This document shows, in pieces, positions 32,773-41,565 of a stretch of DNA of 64,000 nt (positions are counted from its first letter, which is position 1; every line of letters begins with the position of its first letter). The DNA comes from Candidatus Palauibacter scopulicola (lineage in GTDB: Bacteria > Gemmatimonadota > Gemmatimonadetes > Palauibacterales > Palauibacteraceae). The stretch lies in NCBI RefSeq assembly GCF_947581915.1, contig NZ_CANPWG010000021.1, positions 1 through 64,000 of the forward strand, in the 5' to 3' direction. The notes under the pieces are model-generated. The model did not search any database and was not told where the DNA came from. It saw only the letters and a list, made by a program, of their open reading frames with translations. The position numbers and the translations under genes are program-made.

Positions 32773-32842
32773 CCGGCGCTGGTTCGGCTATTCCGCCGCT
32801 GCCCCGATCACGGACTCCTCCGCGAGGCGGGAGACCTCGGCG
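32751..32842. repeat. Copy B of the hairpin plus CoA-transferase gene end
   Basis: The intact counterpart of the 29877-29968 repeat, made of the 22-bp palindrome and the last ~18 codons of the CoA-transferase gene. The two copies are in the same orientation, about 2.9 kb apart, with the NucS-like and M24 genes between them. Confidence 0.7.
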
Positions 32843-34017
32843 TCGGGGAGGTCGAGGATTTCGGTGAGGATCTGGCGGGTGTCGCGGCCGAGGGTGGGCG
32901 CGGGGTTCACGGGGACGTCGGGAGCGTCGGAGGTGAGGAGCGGGGTGCGGACGAACTGGAGTTCTCCGAGTCCGTCGTAGTCCACGGTGACCCGCACGCC
33001 GCGCGCCTCGAGTTGCGGACACTCGAGCAGGTCGTCGGAGGTCTGCACGGGCCCCGCGGGGACGCCCACATCCTGAAGCCGCCGCACCGCCTCGTCGCGG
33101 GTCAGTTCGGCGAACACCGGTCGGACGACCTCGTCGAGGAGCGCGCGGTTCTCGGTGCGCGCGTCGGGGGAATCCAGGCGGGGATCCTCCAGCAGGTCGG
33201 GGCGTTCCAGCATGCGGCAGAAGCGGCGCCACATGATGTCATCGGGGATCGTAAAGGCGACGTATCCGTCGCTCACCGGCATCGGCCCGCGCGGGTAGAA
33301 ACCGGGCGGATCGCCCCGCCTCGGCCGCGCCCCGGTGTTGGCGGCGAGCGAGACCATGCGCTCGTTCAGCGACAGCACGCCGTCGTACATGGCGGAGTCG
33401 ATGAACTGACCCTTCCCCGTCATGGTGCGCCGGTAGAGCGCCATCGAGACGCCGTGCGCCGCGGCCATCCCCGCGTAGAGGTCCGGCATCCCGTAGATCG
33501 AGGGCGAGGGCGGCTTGTCGGCGAAGCCGATCATGTGCATGACGCCCCCCATCGCCTCCGCCACGACGTCGAACGAGGGCCAGTCGCCGTACGGGCCCTC
33601 GCGCCCGGGCAGCCTCCCGAACCCGGACACGGCGGCGTACACGAGCCCCGGGTTCAGCTCGGCCAGCGCCTCGTAGCCGAGGCCCATCCGGTCGACGGAC
33701 CCCGGCCGCAGGTTCTCCACGACGACATCGGACTTCGCCACGAGGGAACGGTAGAGATCGCGTCCCTCGTCGCTCTTGAGGTTGAGCGCGAGGGATTTCT
33801 TGTTCCGGTTGTAGGCCATGAATCCGACGCCCATGCGGACGCCGTTCCGCTCCACGAAGGGAGGGATGGACCGGCGCGGGTCCCCCAGGCCCGGACGCTC
33901 GATCTTGATGACCTCGGCCCCCGCGTCCGCGAGCAGGAGCGAGCAGTAGGGGGCGGACATGTACTGTTCGAGGGCAAGGACGCGCACTCCCGCCAGCGGC
34001 CGGCCGGCGTCGCTCAT
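32788..34017 (-). CDS. CaiB/BaiF family CoA-transferase
   Basis: A 409-aa family III CoA-transferase. Family motifs include LAGVRVLALEQYMSAPYC, DAGAEVIKIERPG, GDPRRSIPPF, NRNKKSLALNLKS, DVVVENLRPG and the substrate region GVPAGPVQT. These enzymes move CoA between carboxylic acids through a covalent Asp intermediate; the Asp is probably the one in MPDLYAG. The acid substrate is unknown. The ATG at 34017 is used; a longer frame to 34839 is a shadow over the S9 peptidase gene. Its last codons are duplicated at 29914-29985. Confidence 0.92.
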   Translation of the reverse strand: MSDAGRPLAGVRVLALEQYMSAPYCSLLLADAGAEVIKIERPGLGDPRRSIPPFVERNGVRMGVGFMAYNRNKKSLALNLKSDEGRDLYRSLVAKSDVVVENLRPGSVDRMGLGYEALAELNPGLVYAAVSGFGRLPGREGPYGDWPSFDVVAEAMGGVMHMIGFADKPPSPSIYGMPDLYAGMAAAHGVSMALYRRTMTGKGQFIDSAMYDGVLSLNERMVSLAANTGARPRRGDPPGFYPRGPMPVSDGYVAFTIPDDIMWRRFCRMLERPDLLEDPRLDSPDARTENRALLDEVVRPVFAELTRDEAVRRLQDVGVPAGPVQTSDDLLECPQLEARGVRVTVDYDGLGELQFVRTPLLTSDAPDVPVNPAPTLGRDTRQILTEILDLPDAEVSRLAEESVIGAAAE

Positions 34018-34067
34018 GCGTGATCTCCCGGGTTCGGGGGCGGCGTTCGACGACAGGTCCGAGGGCG

Positions 34068-36149
34068 TCAACTCGTGGCGGGCGGCGTCCGGTACTTGTC
34101 GAACCAGGCGACGATGTTCGCGATCTTGGCCATCAGTTGGCTCGGGCGGCGGCTCATGTCGTGCGACGCGCCGGGCAGGCGGATCACGGCCGTGTCGATC
34201 CCGCGCAGCTTGAGCGCGTGGAACATCTGGTACGACTCCGAGAGCGGCGTCCGCAGGTCTTCCTCCCCCGTGATGATCATCGTGGGCGTGTTCACGTCGC
34301 CCACGAGCGAGATGGGAGAGAACTCCCAGTACGCGTCCGGGTTCTCCCACGGCAGCCCCTCGTAGCGGCTGTGGTAGTAGCCGTACCAGTTGTCCGCCGT
34401 GAGCGTCTTGCTGATCCAGTTGACCACGGGTTTCTGGGCGACCGCGGCCCGGAAGCGGTCCGTCTTGCCGACGATCCAGGCCGTCATGATGCCGCCGGCG
34501 CTCCCTCCGGTGACGAAGAGGTTGTCCTCGTCGATGTACCCCCGCTCGATGACGGCATCGACGCCGGAAATGAGGTCGTCGTAGTCCTGCCCGGGGTAGT
34601 TGTGATAGAGGAGGTCCGCGAACTCCTCGCCGTAGCTCGTGCTGCCGCGCGGGTTCGCGTAGAGGACGACGTAGCCGGCGGCGGCGAGCAGTTGCATCTC
34701 GGCGGAGAAGCGGTCTCCGTAGTTCGAGACGGGCCCGCCGTGGATCTCGAGGATGAGGGGATAGCGCCGGGCCGGATCGAAGTCGGGCGGCTTCACGATC
34801 CACCCGTGGATGGGACGCCCGTCGAACGAGGAATCCCACCAGATCTCCTCGACCTCGCCGAGTTGACGGTTCGCGAGCAGGTCTTCGTTCAGCGAGGTGA
34901 TGCGGCGCACGCCGCGGCCCCTCGCGCCCACGGCGACCTCTCCCGGCGATTCGGGACGGGTCTGATTGAGCGCGAAGCTCCCGTCGTCGGCGACACTGAA
35001 GGACCCGCCGCCGTACGGACGGCCGTAGGACGTGCCCCCCAGGTCCTCCGCCAGCACTTCGAGGTCACCGTCGAGCGTGGCGAAGCCGACCTTCGAGTTC
35101 CCCTCGTCGTCGTACTGGAAGTAAATGCCGCTCCCGTCGGAGGCCCACACCGGGCTGGAGACGCTGCGGTCGAGACCGCCCGTGAGGACGCGCCGCCCGC
35201 TTCCGTCCAGGTTCATCACCTGGAGCCGGCTCACCTGGTAGGTGCGCGTGCGGTCCTCGTAGCCCACGAAGGCGATCTGCCGCCCGTCGGGAGATACCGC
35301 CGGACTCCGGTCGGGTCCGGGGCGGTCGGTGAGGGCGCGCACCTCGCCGGTGGCGACGGAGACGATGTAGAGTTCGGAATTGCGGTAGTCGTGGATCCAG
35401 TCGTCGTTCCGGTTCGACGAGAAGACGAGGCTCGCGCCGTCCGGGGTCCAGGCGGCCGGGCTCTGGTGCTGGAAGTCGCCCGATGTGACCTGCGTGGGCG
35501 TCCCACCCTCGACCGGGACGATGAAGAGATGATCGAAGCCGAAATCGAGATATCCGACGCCGTCCTGCCGGTTCTTGAAGCGGTCCTCCATGATGGGGGG
35601 ATCGGCCCACTCCGCCCCGGCGGGGGGCCTGGGCGGCGGGGCGAGGCTCGGCGGCGGATAGGGAACGAGCTTGTTGAACGCGAGGTAGCGCCCGTCCGGC
35701 GACCAGCGGAGCCCGCGCGGCGATTCGATGAGCTGCGTGAGCGTGGCTTCCTCGCCTGTATCCATCCAGCGCACATGGATCTGGCCGTCGTCCGTGTAGG
35801 CGATCCGGATCCCGTCGGGCGACCAGCGCGGGGACCCGCCCACCCCCACGCGCCGGTGATCCGACCCGTCGGCATTCATGATCCACAGCTCGGACTTCTT
35901 CGCGTCCCGCATGATGTCCATGGACGTGCGGACGTAGATCACCTGACTGCCGTCGGGCGAAATCCGCGGGTCCGCGGCGTATTCGATCTGGAACACATCC
36001 ATCGGCTCGAACCGGCCCTGCCCGGCCAGGGGACCCGCGCTCAGCGTGCCTGACACGGCGAGCAGGACCAAGGCGAACAGGACCAGGGCGAACTTCGTCA
36101 TTCGGATCTTGTGAAGGCTCTTCTCGCTCTTCTCGCTCGTCTCGCGCAT
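34068..36149 (-). CDS. Secreted S9 family peptidase
   Basis: A 693-aa exported serine peptidase when started at the ATG at 36149. The signal segment FALVLFALVLLAVSG is followed by a TolB-like propeller (several SPDG repeats) and a prolyl-oligopeptidase domain. The nucleophile is Ser550 in GGSAGGI, the acid is the Asp in GEEDLRTP and the base is the His in ASHDMSRRP. Alternative starts are 36191 and 36101; the last still keeps the hydrophobic core. It lies 50 nt from the CoA-transferase gene on the same strand and is divergent from the amidohydrolase gene. Confidence 0.92.
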   Translation of the reverse strand: MRETSEKSEKSLHKIRMTKFALVLFALVLLAVSGTLSAGPLAGQGRFEPMDVFQIEYAADPRISPDGSQVIYVRTSMDIMRDAKKSELWIMNADGSDHRRVGVGGSPRWSPDGIRIAYTDDGQIHVRWMDTGEEATLTQLIESPRGLRWSPDGRYLAFNKLVPYPPPSLAPPPRPPAGAEWADPPIMEDRFKNRQDGVGYLDFGFDHLFIVPVEGGTPTQVTSGDFQHQSPAAWTPDGASLVFSSNRNDDWIHDYRNSELYIVSVATGEVRALTDRPGPDRSPAVSPDGRQIAFVGYEDRTRTYQVSRLQVMNLDGSGRRVLTGGLDRSVSSPVWASDGSGIYFQYDDEGNSKVGFATLDGDLEVLAEDLGGTSYGRPYGGGSFSVADDGSFALNQTRPESPGEVAVGARGRGVRRITSLNEDLLANRQLGEVEEIWWDSSFDGRPIHGWIVKPPDFDPARRYPLILEIHGGPVSNYGDRFSAEMQLLAAAGYVVLYANPRGSTSYGEEFADLLYHNYPGQDYDDLISGVDAVIERGYIDEDNLFVTGGSAGGIMTAWIVGKTDRFRAAVAQKPVVNWISKTLTADNWYGYYHSRYEGLPWENPDAYWEFSPISLVGDVNTPTMIITGEEDLRTPLSESYQMFHALKLRGIDTAVIRLPGASHDMSRRPSQLMAKIANIVAWFDKYRTPPATS

Positions 36150-36286
36150 CGTCGGCTCCCGGGATCGGACAGGGGACAGGGCCCGAAACATATCTCCCCG
36201 ATTCGACCCGCGGGCAACCGTCGCGTTATCGTCCGGCTGGTCAGGGTCGTCCGACAGTGCCGCGTTGCTTCCCCGGGGTGATTGAC

Positions 36287-38041
36287 ATGATTCGGCTTAC
36301 CGCACCGTGCGCCGCCTTCCTGGTTACGAGCGCCGCCCTCGCGGCGGGCGCCCTCCCCCTCCCGCTTTCCGGCCAGGAATACGACATCCTCATCCGGAAC
36401 GGGCGCGTGATCGACGGCACGGGGGACCCGTGGTTCGAGGCGGACATTGCCGTCGCCGGCGACCGGATCGTGCGGATCGGGAGGCTCGGCGACGCGACGG
36501 CGCGGCGGGTCGTGGACGCGACAGGGATGTACGTCGTGCCGGGGTTCATCGACCTGCACTCGCACGCCGACCGCGCCATGACCTCCGAGCACCTGGAGGC
36601 CCGGCGGGCGAAGAGCCTGAACAGCCAGGGGCTCACGACGGTCATCGGCGGGCCGGACGGCCGCAATCAGTCATGGCCGCTCAGCGCGGAGATCGCGGCT
36701 CTCCGCGAGCTGGGACACGCGATGAACTTCGTCCCCATGGTCGGCCACAGCACGGTGCGCGCCGAAGTGATGGGCAACGACTACTGGCGTGCGGCGACGG
36801 AGGACGAGATCGCCCGCATGCAGGCGCTCGTGCGCGAGGGAATGGAGTCGGGGGCGTGGGGGCTGGGCGCCGGCGTCGAGTACCGCCCCGCCCGCTACAG
36901 CACGCCGGAGGAGGTCATCGCCCTCGCCGGGGCCGTGGCCCCCTACGACGGCTTCTACGTCGCGCACCAGCGCAGCGAGGCGGCCATGCCGCTGTGGGAA
37001 CTGCCGAGCACCGCGACGGAGGGGCCCGTGGACGGGAACGAGGGGCTGGCGGAGACCGTGAACATCGCCCGTGAAACGGGGATCCGCGTCGTGGCGAGCC
37101 ACCACAAGGCGCGGGGCCGCGCCAGCTTCGGCCGCTCCGGGCAGGACACGCTGGTCGTGAACCGGGCGCGCGCGGAGGGGCTGGAAGTCTACCTCGACGT
37201 CTACCCCTACGAGACGTTCGGCGGGGGCGCGCGCCCCATGATCCCGCGCTGGAGCCTGGTGCACGACACCGTGGACACGAGCGGCGGGAGGGACAGCCCG
37301 GTCTACAACCGCCCGGGGGTGTTCGACGATGCCCGGGCGCACCTGGAGCGCCGGTGGGCCGACCCGGAACTCCGGGGCCTCATCGCCCGCGACATCGAGT
37401 GGATCGTGGACCACAACGGGGGGCCGGACCGGGTGGTCGTGGTGGGCTACCCCGACTCGACCTGGGTGGGCCGCACGCTGGAGGAACTGGGGCGCACCTT
37501 GGACATCACGTACCAGGAGGTCGTCGTCCACATGGCGCTCAACGGGTACCCGGAGGTGCTCGGCGGAGCCTGGACGCGCGGCTACGGAATCCACGACTCG
37601 GACGTCATCAACTACTACCGGCAGGACTACACGGCGACGGCGTCGGACGCGGCCGTGAGCGGGGTCGAAGGCGTGCCCGAGTTCGCCTCGCGGCCCGGCG
37701 CGCACCCCCGCCATTTCGGCGCCTTCACGCGCAAGATCGCCCGCTACGTGAAGGACCTGCAGGCGATCACGCTTCCGTTCGCGGTCCGCTCGATGACGGG
37801 GCTGCCAGCGCGGATCATCGGGCTGGAGGATCGCGGCTTCGTCCGCGAAGGGTACCGGGCCGACCTCGTCGTCTTCGACCTCGAGCGGCTCCGGGACCGG
37901 GCCACCGTGCTGGAGCCGGACCGGTTCAGCGAGGGTGTCGACTACGTGATGGTCAACGGCGTGTTCACGGTGGACGCGGGCGAGTTCACCGACGAACTCC
38001 CCGGCGAGGTCATCCTCCGGCCCGGGAACTCCGCGAACTAG
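36287..38041 (+). CDS. Secreted D-aminoacylase-like amidohydrolase
   Basis: A 584-aa amidohydrolase-superfamily protein. After a signal peptide (PCAAFLVTSAALAAGALPL) come the beta-sandwich start YDILIRNGRVIDGTG and the metal motif GFIDLHSHAD. Further features are GPDGRNQSWP, YVAHQRSEA and VVASHHKARG, then a C-terminal FVREGYRADLVVFD. The pattern is of N-acyl-D-amino-acid deacylases and related dihydroorotase-like hydrolases. The ATG at 36287 has a GGGGTG site upstream; the ATG at 36257 would add ten residues before the signal. The precise substrate is not evident. Confidence 0.88.
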   Translation: MIRLTAPCAAFLVTSAALAAGALPLPLSGQEYDILIRNGRVIDGTGDPWFEADIAVAGDRIVRIGRLGDATARRVVDATGMYVVPGFIDLHSHADRAMTSEHLEARRAKSLNSQGLTTVIGGPDGRNQSWPLSAEIAALRELGHAMNFVPMVGHSTVRAEVMGNDYWRAATEDEIARMQALVREGMESGAWGLGAGVEYRPARYSTPEEVIALAGAVAPYDGFYVAHQRSEAAMPLWELPSTATEGPVDGNEGLAETVNIARETGIRVVASHHKARGRASFGRSGQDTLVVNRARAEGLEVYLDVYPYETFGGGARPMIPRWSLVHDTVDTSGGRDSPVYNRPGVFDDARAHLERRWADPELRGLIARDIEWIVDHNGGPDRVVVVGYPDSTWVGRTLEELGRTLDITYQEVVVHMALNGYPEVLGGAWTRGYGIHDSDVINYYRQDYTATASDAAVSGVEGVPEFASRPGAHPRHFGAFTRKIARYVKDLQAITLPFAVRSMTGLPARIIGLEDRGFVREGYRADLVVFDLERLRDRATVLEPDRFSEGVDYVMVNGVFTVDAGEFTDELPGEVILRPGNSAN

Positions 38042-38090
38042 CAGCCCGTGGCAAAAGCCCCGCTGCGTTCGAGCGGGCGAGCCTGAACGC

Positions 38091-38126
38091 TTGACAGGCG
38101 ATATCGACATGGCCAGAATGGCCAGA
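38091..38126 (+). promoter_or_regulatory. Promoter of the Phd/PIN pair with a 9-bp tandem repeat
   Basis: TTGACA (38091-38096) and CAGAAT (38114-38119) form a -35/-10 pair with a 17-bp spacer. The expected transcription start falls on or beside the A of the antitoxin ATG (38126), so the message may be leaderless. The 9-mer ATGGCCAGA is tandemly repeated at 38109-38117 and 38118-38126, covering the -10 and the start, a likely site for autoregulation. Confidence 0.6.
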
Positions 38127-38425
38127 TGAGACGAGCCAGCGTCAGCGAAGCGAAGAACGCCCTCAGCGGGCTCCTGGGCGACGTCCGTCGCGGGGAAGCC
38201 GTGTTGATCACGCATCGCGGAGAGCCCGTGGCGCGAATCGAACCTTGCCGCCCGGACGATCTGGGCGGCGACCATGAAGTCGCGGACCTCGTACGCCGGG
38301 GCGTGGCGACTCCTCCCCGCACTCCCTTCGATGTCGAACGCTTCCTGAGTGTCCCCGCCCCGCGGCTCGCCGAAGGGGTGAGCGCCAGCGACATGATCGT
38401 GGCCGAGCGCGCCGAGGGCCGTTGA
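38126..38425 (+). CDS. Phd/YefM-type antitoxin
   Basis: A 99-aa antitoxin. The N-terminal fold is typical (ASVSEAKNALSGLLGDVRRGE, then VLITHRGEPVARIEP) and the C-terminal part has the toxin-wrapping region with PRTPFDVERFL. Its stop overlaps the TTG of the PIN toxin. No Shine-Dalgarno site precedes the start, in line with a leaderless message. Confidence 0.9.
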   Translation: MRRASVSEAKNALSGLLGDVRRGEAVLITHRGEPVARIEPCRPDDLGGDHEVADLVRRGVATPPRTPFDVERFLSVPAPRLAEGVSASDMIVAERAEGR

Positions 38426-38841
38426 AATACTGGGATTCGTCGGCTCTCGTGACACTTCTCGTGGACGAGGCGGGCAGCGCCGAGCGCCGTGCCACGATCC
38501 GGGACGATCCGGCGATCGTTACGTGGTGGGGAAGCCGCGTCGAATGCGCGTCGGCCCTGAACCGTCTCCACCGGGAGCAGCATTTCGAACCCGGCGGGCT
38601 CGACCGGTCCCTGGAGCGGCTTCGGCGGTTGGCCGCCGGTTGGATAGAGGTCGAGCCTCTCGAACAGGTTCGCAACCGTGCGATCAGACTGCTTCGGCTT
38701 CACCCGCTGCGGGGGGCGGACGCGCTGCAGTTGGCGGCAGCCCTTGCCGCTGCAGCCGAAGATCCGCAGCGGCTCGAGCTGGTCAGCAGCGACCACCGCC
38801 TCTCCAACGCGGCAAGGCGGGAGGGGTTCAGGGTCCTTTGA
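38422..38841 (+). CDS. PIN domain toxin
   Basis: A 139-aa PIN-domain ribonuclease. Acidic residues of the active site are Asp5 (KYWDSSALV), Glu41 (RVECASAL), Asp100 (RGADALQLA) and Asp124 (SSDHRLSNAA). Translation starts at TTG (38422), overlapping the antitoxin stop, so toxin synthesis likely depends on antitoxin translation. It likely cuts a structured RNA when free of antitoxin. Confidence 0.9.
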   Translation: MKYWDSSALVTLLVDEAGSAERRATIRDDPAIVTWWGSRVECASALNRLHREQHFEPGGLDRSLERLRRLAAGWIEVEPLEQVRNRAIRLLRLHPLRGADALQLAAALAAAAEDPQRLELVSSDHRLSNAARREGFRVL

Positions 38842-38865
38842 ACGGGTCGTGACTGAGGACATCGG

Positions 38866-38887
38866 ACAGTGTTAGATCGTACACTGT
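38866..38887. promoter_or_regulatory. Inverted repeat upstream of the quinohemoprotein gene
   Basis: ACAGTGT (38866-38872) and ACACTGT (38881-38887) are perfect 7-bp arms with an 8-bp AT-containing spacer, so the half-site centres are 15 bp apart. It lies 25 nt after the toxin gene and 42 nt before the dehydrogenase ATG. It looks like a dimeric regulator operator for the dehydrogenase. Confidence 0.5.
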
Positions 38888-38929
38888 TCGGTTGAGGTCC
38901 GTACCCCACCCCCGTGACCGGGAGAGACC

Positions 38930-41053
38930 ATGCGCACGCGACTCCATGCCCTGCTGCTCCTCGCTCCCGTCGCCGCCTGCACCGCGGACGCGCCACCGCC
39001 CGAGCCGTCGGCCGTGCGGAGCGCCGCCGACGTGACGGACGCCGTGCTCGAGGCGGCGCGGCCGGATGGCAACTGGCTCACCTACGGCGGCAACTACGCG
39101 GAGGACCGCTTCAGCACGCTGGATGAGGTCACGCGGGACAACGTCGACGGTCTCGGCCTCGCGTGGACGTACGACATCGAGCTGCGGGGCGGGGTCGAGG
39201 CCACGCCGCTCGTCGTGGGCGGCGTCATGTACATCAGTTCCCCGTGGAGCGTCGTGCACGCGATCGACACGCGCACCGGGGAGCGGCTGTGGCGCCACGA
39301 CCCCGGCGTCCCGCGCATCCGCGGGCGCCTCGCCTGCTGCGACGTGGTGAACCGGGGCGTCGCGCTCTACGAGGGCAAGGTGATCGTGGGCACGATCGAC
39401 GGCCGCCTCGTCGCCCTCGACGCGGAGACCGGCGACGTCGTGTGGGAGACGCTCACCATCGACCCGAACGAGGCCTACACGATCACGGGCGCGGTCCGCG
39501 TGGTGCAGGGGCTCGCGATCATCGGCAACGGGGGAGCCGAGTACGGCGTCCGCGGCTACGTCTCCGCGTACGACGCGGACGACGGCGAACTCGTGTGGCG
39601 CACCTACACGGTGCCCGGCAACCCGGCGGACGGCTTTGAGTCCGAAACCATGGAGATGGCGGCGGAGACGTGGAGCGGCGAGTGGTGGATCGCGGGCGGC
39701 GGCGGCACGGCCTGGGACTCCATCATCTACGACCCGGAGCTCGACCTCCTCTACATCGGAACCGGCAACGGGTCCCCGTGGTCGCGCAGCCACCGGAGCC
39801 CGGGGGGCGGCGACAACCTGTTCCTCGCCTCGATCCTCGCGCTGCGCCCGCAGACGGGCGAGTACGTGTGGCACTTCCAGACAACGCCCGGCGACCACTG
39901 GGACTACACGGCGGTCCAGCCGATGACGCTCGCCGATCTCGAGTTCGACGGCCGCATGCGCCGCGTGATCATGCAGGCGCCGAAGAACGGCTTCTTCTAC
40001 GTCCTGGACGCCGAGACGGGCGAGTTCCTGTCGGGCCAGGAATACATCGTGCAGAACTGGGCGGAGGGACTCGACCTCGAGACCGGCCGCCCCACCGAGC
40101 GGCCGGAAGCCGTGCACGCGGAGGTCTGGACGCTGATCACGCCGGCCGCCCTCGGAGGCCACAACTGGCAGCCGCAGTCGTTCAACCCGGAGACGGGGCT
40201 CATGTACCTGCCGATCCAGGAGGGGTGGGTCGAGCGCAGCGAGCCGCCCGACTGGGTGTTCACGGACCTCGAAATCGAGGACCACGGCTACGGGCCCGCG
40301 GTGAGCAACCTCGGGCTCCGGAGCCGCTACGGCGCCCGCGATGACGCCGGGTTCCTCGTCGCCTGGGACCCCAAGGCGCAGGAGGCGCGCTGGACCGTCC
40401 CCCAGCTCGGCTACTGGAACGGCGGCACGATGACGACGACGACGGGCCTCGTGTTCCAGGGCGGCGGGGACGGCCGCTTCGTCGCCTACGACGCCGAGAC
40501 GGGAGACCAGTTGTGGGACGTCTCCACCGGCCTCGGCATCCTCGGCGGCCCGGTGACCTACCTCGTCGACGGGCGGCAGCACGTGTCCGTGGCGGCCGGC
40601 TGGGGCGGCGCGCGCGGACGCAGCGGATCTCCCTACGGCGACGCGGCGAACTACGAGCAGCGGGGGCGGGTCTTCACCTTCGTGCTGGGCGGGACGGAGC
40701 CCATGCCGACGCCGCAGCGGAAGCGGCCCGCGAACGTGCCCGACCTCGACCTGCCCACGGACGCCGAGTCGCTGGCGCGCGGGGCGGACGTGTACGGGCA
40801 GTACTGCGGCATCTGTCATGGCGGCGGAGGCGGCTCGGAGGGCGCGATGCCGAACCTGCAGCGGTCGACCGACATCGTGCACCGCAACTTCGAGGACATC
40901 GTGCTCGGAGGAAGTCGCGAAGCGCAGGGGATGCCGTCGTACGAGGGATTGCTCGATTCCGAGCAGGTTCGGGCGATCCAGGCCTACATCGTGTCGCAGG
41001 CGAGGGAGACGCTCGCGGAGGCGGCCGAGACGCCGGCAGATGGCGACCACTGA
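38930..41053 (+). CDS. PQQ-dependent quinohemoprotein dehydrogenase (lipoprotein)
   Basis: A 707-aa protein. A lipobox-like APVAAC follows a short hydrophobic start. The eight-bladed propeller begins with NWLTYGGNYAEDRFSTLDEV and carries tryptophan-docking repeats. The vicinal cysteines Cys136-Cys137 (LACCD), which form the strained disulfide near PQQ, are present, as is TPGDHWDY. The C-terminal cytochrome c domain has a single haem site, CGICH (Cys626, Cys629, His630). It oxidises an alcohol or aldehyde in the periplasm and passes electrons through the built-in haem. A candidate operator sits just upstream and a secreted RidA gene follows 38 nt later. Confidence 0.93.
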   Translation: MRTRLHALLLLAPVAACTADAPPPEPSAVRSAADVTDAVLEAARPDGNWLTYGGNYAEDRFSTLDEVTRDNVDGLGLAWTYDIELRGGVEATPLVVGGVMYISSPWSVVHAIDTRTGERLWRHDPGVPRIRGRLACCDVVNRGVALYEGKVIVGTIDGRLVALDAETGDVVWETLTIDPNEAYTITGAVRVVQGLAIIGNGGAEYGVRGYVSAYDADDGELVWRTYTVPGNPADGFESETMEMAAETWSGEWWIAGGGGTAWDSIIYDPELDLLYIGTGNGSPWSRSHRSPGGGDNLFLASILALRPQTGEYVWHFQTTPGDHWDYTAVQPMTLADLEFDGRMRRVIMQAPKNGFFYVLDAETGEFLSGQEYIVQNWAEGLDLETGRPTERPEAVHAEVWTLITPAALGGHNWQPQSFNPETGLMYLPIQEGWVERSEPPDWVFTDLEIEDHGYGPAVSNLGLRSRYGARDDAGFLVAWDPKAQEARWTVPQLGYWNGGTMTTTTGLVFQGGGDGRFVAYDAETGDQLWDVSTGLGILGGPVTYLVDGRQHVSVAAGWGGARGRSGSPYGDAANYEQRGRVFTFVLGGTEPMPTPQRKRPANVPDLDLPTDAESLARGADVYGQYCGICHGGGGGSEGAMPNLQRSTDIVHRNFEDIVLGGSREAQGMPSYEGLLDSEQVRAIQAYIVSQARETLAEAAETPADGDH

Positions 41054-41091
41054 ACCGGCGACCACTGAACCCCAACAAGAGGAACCGACTC

Positions 41092-41538
41092 ATGAAGCGC
41101 TTCATCCTGGTCTCACTTCTTGCCACCGGAGGTTTCGCGGCCATGGCTTCCGATCTTTCGGCCCAGCGTGAGTACATCAACCCGCGGCACGCGAGCGAGG
41201 AGGGCGTTCTTCCCTTCAGCGGCGCCGTCTGGGTGGGCGACCTGCTCTTCGTGTCCGGGTCGCTGGGACTCGTGGACGGGCGTCCGCCCAACGACGCGGA
41301 GGAGGAGGCCCGGCTCGTCATGGAGGCGATCAAGAACACGGTGGAAGAGGCCGGGATTACGATGGACGACCTCGTCTCGGTGCAGGTGTTCTGCTCGGAT
41401 GTCGCTCTCTACGACGTGTTCAACGAGGTCTACCGGACCTACTTCACGGAGAACTTCCCGGCGCGCGCCTTCCTCGGCTCCGGGCCCCTCCTGTTCGGGG
41501 CGCGGTTCGAAGTGATGGCGATCGGCTCGCGCAACTGA
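41092..41538 (+). CDS. RidA family protein with signal peptide
   Basis: A 148-aa Rid (YjgF/YER057c/UK114) domain protein. Residues 1-24 form an N-terminal signal peptide (FILVSLLATGGFAAMASDLSAQ), which is unusual because classic RidA is cytoplasmic and removes reactive imines/enamines. The conserved Arg of the active pocket is present in FPARAFLGSG. The C-terminal EVMAIG motif lacks the second acidic residue of RidA itself, so it belongs to another Rid subgroup. It follows the dehydrogenase and may act on an imine or keto product in the periplasm. Confidence 0.88.
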   Translation: MKRFILVSLLATGGFAAMASDLSAQREYINPRHASEEGVLPFSGAVWVGDLLFVSGSLGLVDGRPPNDAEEEARLVMEAIKNTVEEAGITMDDLVSVQVFCSDVALYDVFNEVYRTYFTENFPARAFLGSGPLLFGARFEVMAIGSRN

Positions 41539-41565
41539 TCCGCGCCCACAACTGAGCGGGGGCAC

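Noticed and set aside
34020-36053. 677-codon plus-strand frame over an S9 peptidase
   Set aside because: It is antisense to a full S9 enzyme with a signal peptide and triad.
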